This document shows positions 7,344-10,185 of a DNA stretch of 10,185 bases, one piece after another. The DNA is taken from NCBI GenBank assembly GCA_934096265.1, contig CAKOLI010000011.1, forward strand, positions 1-10,185, in the 5' to 3' direction. The position numbers and the translations under genes are program-made. This stretch comes from an uncultured Bacilli bacterium (GTDB lineage: Bacteria; Bacillota_I; Bacilli_A; RF39; UBA660). The notes under the pieces are model-generated. The model saw only the letters and a program-made list of their open reading frames with translations. It did not search any database and was not told where the DNA came from. How positions within the stretch are numbered: the stretch's first letter is position 1; each line of letters starts with the position of its first letter.

Positions 7344-7371
7344 TTATATGCTTCTTTAAAAGATAAGTCAA
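7343..7371 (-). promoter_or_regulatory. strong SigA promoter for the CYTH gene
   Basis: TTGACT (7371-7366), a 17-nt spacer and a perfect TATAAT (7348-7343) on the minus strand. The predicted start near 7336 gives a leader of about 130 nt that runs through the ATPase remnant. Confidence 0.7.
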
Positions 7372-7465
7372 GTATTGGAAATATTTTTCCATAACTATTT
7401 GATTTTTACTACTTTTGGAAATTTTTTTATGTTAATATTTTTTTCTTTATTAATTTATTAATATC

Positions 7466-7474
7466 TGCTATAAT
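7466..7474 (+). promoter_or_regulatory. extended -10 promoter of the FemX-like gene
   Basis: TGCTATAAT is a perfect extended -10 (TG, one base, TATAAT at 7469-7474). The -35 position 17 nt upstream reads only TTTATT, which an extended -10 tolerates. The start would be near 7481, about 27 nt before the ATG. Confidence 0.6.
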
Positions 7475-7507
7475 AAAAATATAGTAAATTCTTAGGAGGG
7501 ATTATTC

Positions 7508-8737
7508 ATGCAAGTAATTAGATTAACTTATGAGCAATATGATTATTATGCTAAGATACATAGTAAGAGAAGTTATTATCATACTACTGATTATATAAAG
7601 TTATTTGATAGTAATAATATTATTTATGTAGGATTAGTTGATGATAATAATAATTTGTATGCTAGTAGTGCTTTAGTTATTTATGATTTGAAAATGGGTT
7701 ATAAGTATGCTTATGCTCCTAGAGGATTTTTAATTGATTATGATAATAGAGATCTTCTTAGAGAGTTTACTACTTCTTTAAAATTATTTTTAAAGAAAGA
7801 GAATATTGTTTTTGTTAAATTAGACCCTATTATATATTATCATGTTTATGATAGAGTTGGTAATTTAATTAGTAGTGATAATGAGGTTATGAGTTATCTT
7901 ACTAGTCTCGATTATGTACATTTAGGTTTTAATGAGAATTTTGAGGCTAATAAATCTAGGTATGAAGTTATATTACATGCTGATAATATAGAGAGTGCTT
8001 ATAAGAATATATCTCGTAATGCTAAGAGGAGTATTAAAGATAGTTCTATGATGGGGATATCTATTCATAAGGGAGATATTAGTAATATAGAATTATTTTA
8101 TAATTTAGTTAAGAAGAAGACTAATAAAAGTATTGCTTATTATAAGAAAGTGCTTAGTAATCCTAATGCATCTTTATATTTTGCTAAGATAGATGGTAGA
8201 GTTTATATGGATAATTACCGCTACTTAATGGATAGAGAATTTAAGATAAATACTGATGTTAATAGTAGAATACAGTCTAATAAGTTTAAGAATAGTAATA
8301 AGTTAATTAGTAAGAAGATAGATAGTGATAGGAAGTTAGAGATATATAATAAACATATTATTACTTCTACTAAGATATATAAAGATTATCCTAATGGACT
8401 TGTTATAGGAACTTGTTTAATAGTTAGAAATGATAGAGAGTTATGGTTCTTAATAGATGGATATGAAGAGAAGTTAAGAAATATATATAGTTCTTATCTA
8501 CTTAAATGGGAAGTAATAAAGAAATATATAGAAGATGGTGTACATACATTTAATTTTGGAGAGATATCTGGTAATATTAGTAAGGATAATAATAAGTATT
8601 ATGGTATATATTTTAGTAAGACTTCTTTTGGAGGAAATATATATGAGTATCCTGGTGAATTTGATTTGGTAGTAAATAAGGGTATATATAATTTATTCTA
8701 TAATCTGATGCATTATAGTAATAAGATTAATAGATAA
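7508..8737 (+). CDS. FemX/MurM-like peptidoglycan bridge aminoacyltransferase
   Basis: Family members use aminoacyl-tRNA to add amino acids to the side chain of the lipid II stem peptide, building the cross-bridge at the inner membrane face. The 409-aa protein shows the two GNAT-like halves: YAPRGFLIDY at 69-78, VKLDP at 103-107, FEANKSRYEVIL at 145-156, the ISRNAKRSIKDS block at 168-179, then ELWFLIDG at 311-318 and FNFGEISG at 348-355. Residues 235-283 are charged and helical, as expected for the tRNA-binding arm that interrupts the second half. AGGAGGG lies 7 nt before the ATG. It is transcribed alone, divergently from the CYTH gene. The amino acid added cannot be read from the sequence. 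Confidence 0.88.
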   Translation: MQVIRLTYEQYDYYAKIHSKRSYYHTTDYIKLFDSNNIIYVGLVDDNNNLYASSALVIYDLKMGYKYAYAPRGFLIDYDNRDLLREFTTSLKLFLKKENIVFVKLDPIIYYHVYDRVGNLISSDNEVMSYLTSLDYVHLGFNENFEANKSRYEVILHADNIESAYKNISRNAKRSIKDSSMMGISIHKGDISNIELFYNLVKKKTNKSIAYYKKVLSNPNASLYFAKIDGRVYMDNYRYLMDREFKINTDVNSRIQSNKFKNSNKLISKKIDSDRKLEIYNKHIITSTKIYKDYPNGLVIGTCLIVRNDRELWFLIDGYEEKLRNIYSSYLLKWEVIKKYIEDGVHTFNFGEISGNISKDNNKYYGIYFSKTSFGGNIYEYPGEFDLVVNKGIYNLFYNLMHYSNKINR

Positions 8738-8742
8738 ATAAT

Positions 8743-8786
8743 AAGAATATAGATTTATTATAGAGATAAAATCTATATTCTTTTAT
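8743..8786. terminator. hairpin terminator between convergent genes
   Basis: AAGAATATAGATTT (8743-8756) and AAATCTATATTCTT (8769-8782) form a perfect 14-bp stem with a 12-nt loop, starting 5 nt after the FemX-like stop. On the plus strand the stem ends in T and continues TTTATTATA. On the minus strand the following ATTATTTATC is a weaker U-tract. It can therefore serve both converging genes, best for the plus-strand one. Confidence 0.75.
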
Positions 8787-8798
8787 TATATATATGTA

Positions 8799-9980
8799 TT
8801 ATTCACTGGTAGTTATAGTTATTATTCTTCCATCAGAGGTTGTTACTGTGCCACTTACGAAGGCAGTGCCTGATGATTTAGTTATAGCATAATTCCAATC
8901 TAATGACTTACTACCTAGATTATATATTGTTTTTAGATTAGGATTAGAGGATGGGTCAGAATAAAACGCAGAATACCCCAAGCTACTTAATTTAGAGTTT
9001 TTACCTATATATATGGTTGTTAGGTTGTTACCTCGAAAGGCATAGACTCCTATTGATGTGACACCAGATGGAATAGTTATACTGGTTATGTTGTTTTTCT
9101 TAAAAACACTGTTTCCTATTTCAGTAATTGTATCTGGTAGTACTACGCTGGTTAATTCTTTATTTTCAAAAGCACCTGATCTATATATAGTAACCATTGG
9201 TTTTGCTACGTATTTTTTAGCATTTTCATTATCTATTAATCTAATATTATCATCTTGATAATCATATGCTAATGAGCCATCTTCTCTACCTATTGATGTT
9301 ACTGTTACTCCATTAATGTTACTAGGTATTACTACATCTGTTATAGTTGGTTTTCCTTTGTCGTTACCTTCATAACATAAATAGTTAGTTATCATTCCAG
9401 TACTTTCATCAAAAGTAAAACATTCTTCTGGAGTTGTATAATCTTGTTGCCCTGCTTCTAGTTTTAACTTAAAATAAAACTCTTTACCTCCCATAGCAAG
9501 AGGGTTATTGTAGTTTTCTCCATCTATCCAGATATATAATGTATAATTAGTTGGTGTTATAGTTATTTTTTCTGTTTGAGTTAGTAGTAAATCACTACCT
9601 ACTGTAGCATTACTAAAGTTACCACTTACAATAGATGTATCTTCTTTATATAAATTCCATCTAAATGATACATCTTTTAAGTTATCATCTAACTTTATTA
9701 TATCTAGTGATATTTTAGTATATATATCTATATTAGATGTAGTTACTAGACTAAATTTATGTATTATATTATCTGTATTAGTCATATGCATTGTAGGATA
9801 CAGCGTTTTGTTTAGAACATTAGCATCTCCTGTATAAGTAATATCTAGTCCTTCTACATTAAAACTAACATCTGTATTAGTAGTACTATTCCATGTAAAC
9901 CATGCGGTTGTTACTCCTAGAGCTAATATTATTGTACAAATACTTCCTATTATTAAATATACTTTTTTATTATTATTCAT
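8799..9980 (-). CDS. secreted BspA-like leucine-rich-repeat protein with SipW/TasA-type N-terminus
   Basis: Counting 393 aa from ATG 9980, a lysine-rich start and one hydrophobic helix (about 7-25) lead to TTAWFTWNS, like the signal-peptide end of TasA/camelysin proteins cut by SipW. A beta-rich region of about 150 residues follows, with a Y-P-T-M-H-M-T-N-T-D turn where TasA relatives have the P-G-D/N-x-G pattern. From about 267 to 340 there are roughly three LRR_5 units of the form G-A-F / L-T-S-V-V-L-P-D-T-I-T-E-I-G, as in BspA-like surface proteins. No LPXTG anchor is seen. The start is uncertain: AAGGG touches an earlier ATG at 9992 but is 12 nt from the one at 9980, which is preferred. 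A role in adhesion or matrix is inference. Confidence 0.75.
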   Translation of the reverse strand: MNNNKKVYLIIGSICTIILALGVTTAWFTWNSTTNTDVSFNVEGLDITYTGDANVLNKTLYPTMHMTNTDNIIHKFSLVTTSNIDIYTKISLDIIKLDDNLKDVSFRWNLYKEDTSIVSGNFSNATVGSDLLLTQTEKITITPTNYTLYIWIDGENYNNPLAMGGKEFYFKLKLEAGQQDYTTPEECFTFDESTGMITNYLCYEGNDKGKPTITDVVIPSNINGVTVTSIGREDGSLAYDYQDDNIRLIDNENAKKYVAKPMVTIYRSGAFENKELTSVVLPDTITEIGNSVFKKNNITSITIPSGVTSIGVYAFRGNNLTTIYIGKNSKLSSLGYSAFYSDPSSNPNLKTIYNLGSKSLDWNYAITKSSGTAFVSGTVTTSDGRIITITTSE

Positions 9981-10009
9981 GTTAAAATACATCCCTTCTA
10001 CTATAAATA

Positions 10010-10018
10010 ATCATATCA
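10010..10018 (-). promoter_or_regulatory. extended -10 promoter of the repeat-protein gene
   Basis: TGATATGAT on the minus strand (10018-10010) is an extended -10 with TATGAT; no good -35 is seen 17 nt upstream. The start would be near 10003, giving a leader of about 23 nt. Confidence 0.45.
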
Positions 10019-10051
10019 CATTATCCTTACAAAGTACATAAAAAATATAAA

Positions 10052-10104
10052 AAATCTACACCAAAGAATATAGCCGAAAATAGCTATATCTCTAATATAG
10101 ATTT
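10052..10104 (-). terminator. long imperfect hairpin with T-rich flanks, possible terminator of an off-window gene
   Basis: Outer arms AAATCTA (10052-10058) and TAGATTT (10098-10104) enclose inner arms ATATAGC (10068-10074) and GCTATAT (10083-10089) around an 8-nt loop. A few more pairs (AGAG with CTTT) extend the inner stem past a bulge. On the minus strand it is followed by TTTATATTTTTTATG, as for a terminator of a gene entering from the right edge. T-runs also follow on the plus strand, so either direction is possible. The repeat-protein promoter begins beyond it. Confidence 0.4.
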
Positions 10105-10140
10105 ATATATTTTTTATGATTTTTTTGATAGTTAAAATGA

Positions 10141-10167
10141 GGCTTAAGCCCTTTATTTATAAGGCTT
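10141..10167. other. GC-containing palindrome and overlapping hairpin near the right end
   Basis: GGCTTAAGCC (10141-10150) is a perfect palindrome. Its right half also pairs with GGCTT at 10163-10167 (AAGCC, a bulged C, then TT with AA) around a 7-nt loop. The two pairings are mutually exclusive. No strong U-run follows on either strand. It may be a second terminator for the off-window gene. Confidence 0.35.
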
Positions 10168-10175
10168 TGTAATTG

Positions 10176-10185
10176 CCCCCCCCCC
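10176..10185. repeat. poly-C (poly-G on minus) homopolymer tract, right end
   Basis: Ten consecutive C end the window, on the same strand as the nine C at the left end. The true length is unknown. In the minus direction the run is followed by CAATTACAAAGCC; of the three frames leaving it, two stop within 8 codons and one stays open for about 27. Confidence 0.9.

Noticed and set aside
209..8737. TGA recoded as tryptophan, as in Mycoplasma-like relatives
   Set aside because: The tryptophan codons examined are TGG, and spmA ends in TGA exactly at the spmB start, so TGA works as a stop.
8743..8782. Similarity of the convergent-gene hairpin to the hairpin at 10052-10104 (shared AATATAGATTTAT)
   Set aside because: The shared string is short and AT-rich, and the rest of the hairpins differ, so a dispersed repeat is not supported.
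9058..9258. Plus-strand open frame of 66 codons
   Set aside because: Antisense to the leucine-rich repeats of the surface protein, with no supporting signals.
1..10185. High frequency of the tetramer CTAG
   Set aside because: It is common throughout the minus-strand genes, but it follows from frequent Leu CTA, Ser AGT and Thr ACT codon pairs in AT-rich DNA; no spacing or clustering suggests a functional site.
1..10185. CRISPR arrays, tRNA or rRNA genes, insertion sequences, toxin-antitoxin or defence operons
   Set aside because: No regularly spaced repeats, cloverleaf sequences, transposase motifs or defence-protein motifs were found on either strand apart from the ATPase remnant at 7224-7343.

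Overview
The window is about 10.2 kb of very AT-rich DNA from a walled, low-GC Gram-positive bacterium of the Bacilli type. The evidence is an LTA-synthase-like enzyme, a FemX/MurM-like cell-wall aminoacyltransferase, a penicillin-binding carboxypeptidase, the spore-maturation pair SpmA/SpmB, strong purine-rich ribosome binding sites and SigA-type promoters. The gene set and style resemble uncultured gut Bacilli (RF39 or Erysipelotrichales-like), but that placement is inference. Tryptophan is always TGG, and spmA ends with TGA exactly where spmB starts, so the standard bacterial code fits. Both ends of the window are runs of C (9 on the left, 10 on the right), so this is probably a whole contig that broke at homopolymer tracts.

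Layout, left to right. (1) Positions 1-208: a minus-strand promoter inside a perfect inverted repeat, a leader of about 100 nt, and the first 18 codons of a gene that runs into the poly-G tract. (2) 209-2197: a membrane LTA-synthase/sulfatase-family enzyme with its own strong promoter. (3) 2220-4324: topA, with its own consensus promoter and a terminator overlapping its stop. (4) 4355-6533: a tightly overlapped operon dacB-spmA-spmB, the gene order known from Bacillus subtilis. (5) 6583-7371: a CYTH-domain protein with terminator and promoter, preceded by a short remnant of an ATPase gene. (6) 7466-8737: a divergent FemX/MurM-like gene, the only complete plus-strand gene. (7) 8743-8782: a long terminator hairpin between convergent genes. 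(8) 8799-10018: a secreted protein with a SipW/TasA-type N-terminus and BspA-like leucine-rich repeats. (9) 10040-10185: hairpins and the right-hand poly-C run.

Most of the genes act at the cell envelope: polyglycerol-phosphate or related polymer synthesis, peptidoglycan trimming (DacB), peptide cross-bridge synthesis (FemX-like) and a surface-exposed repeat protein. No tRNA, rRNA, CRISPR array, intact mobile element or obvious defence system was seen. The most unusual feature is the poly-G tract inside the beginning of a reading frame with its own operator-like promoter, which is what a phase-variable gene would look like, although an assembly artefact is not excluded.
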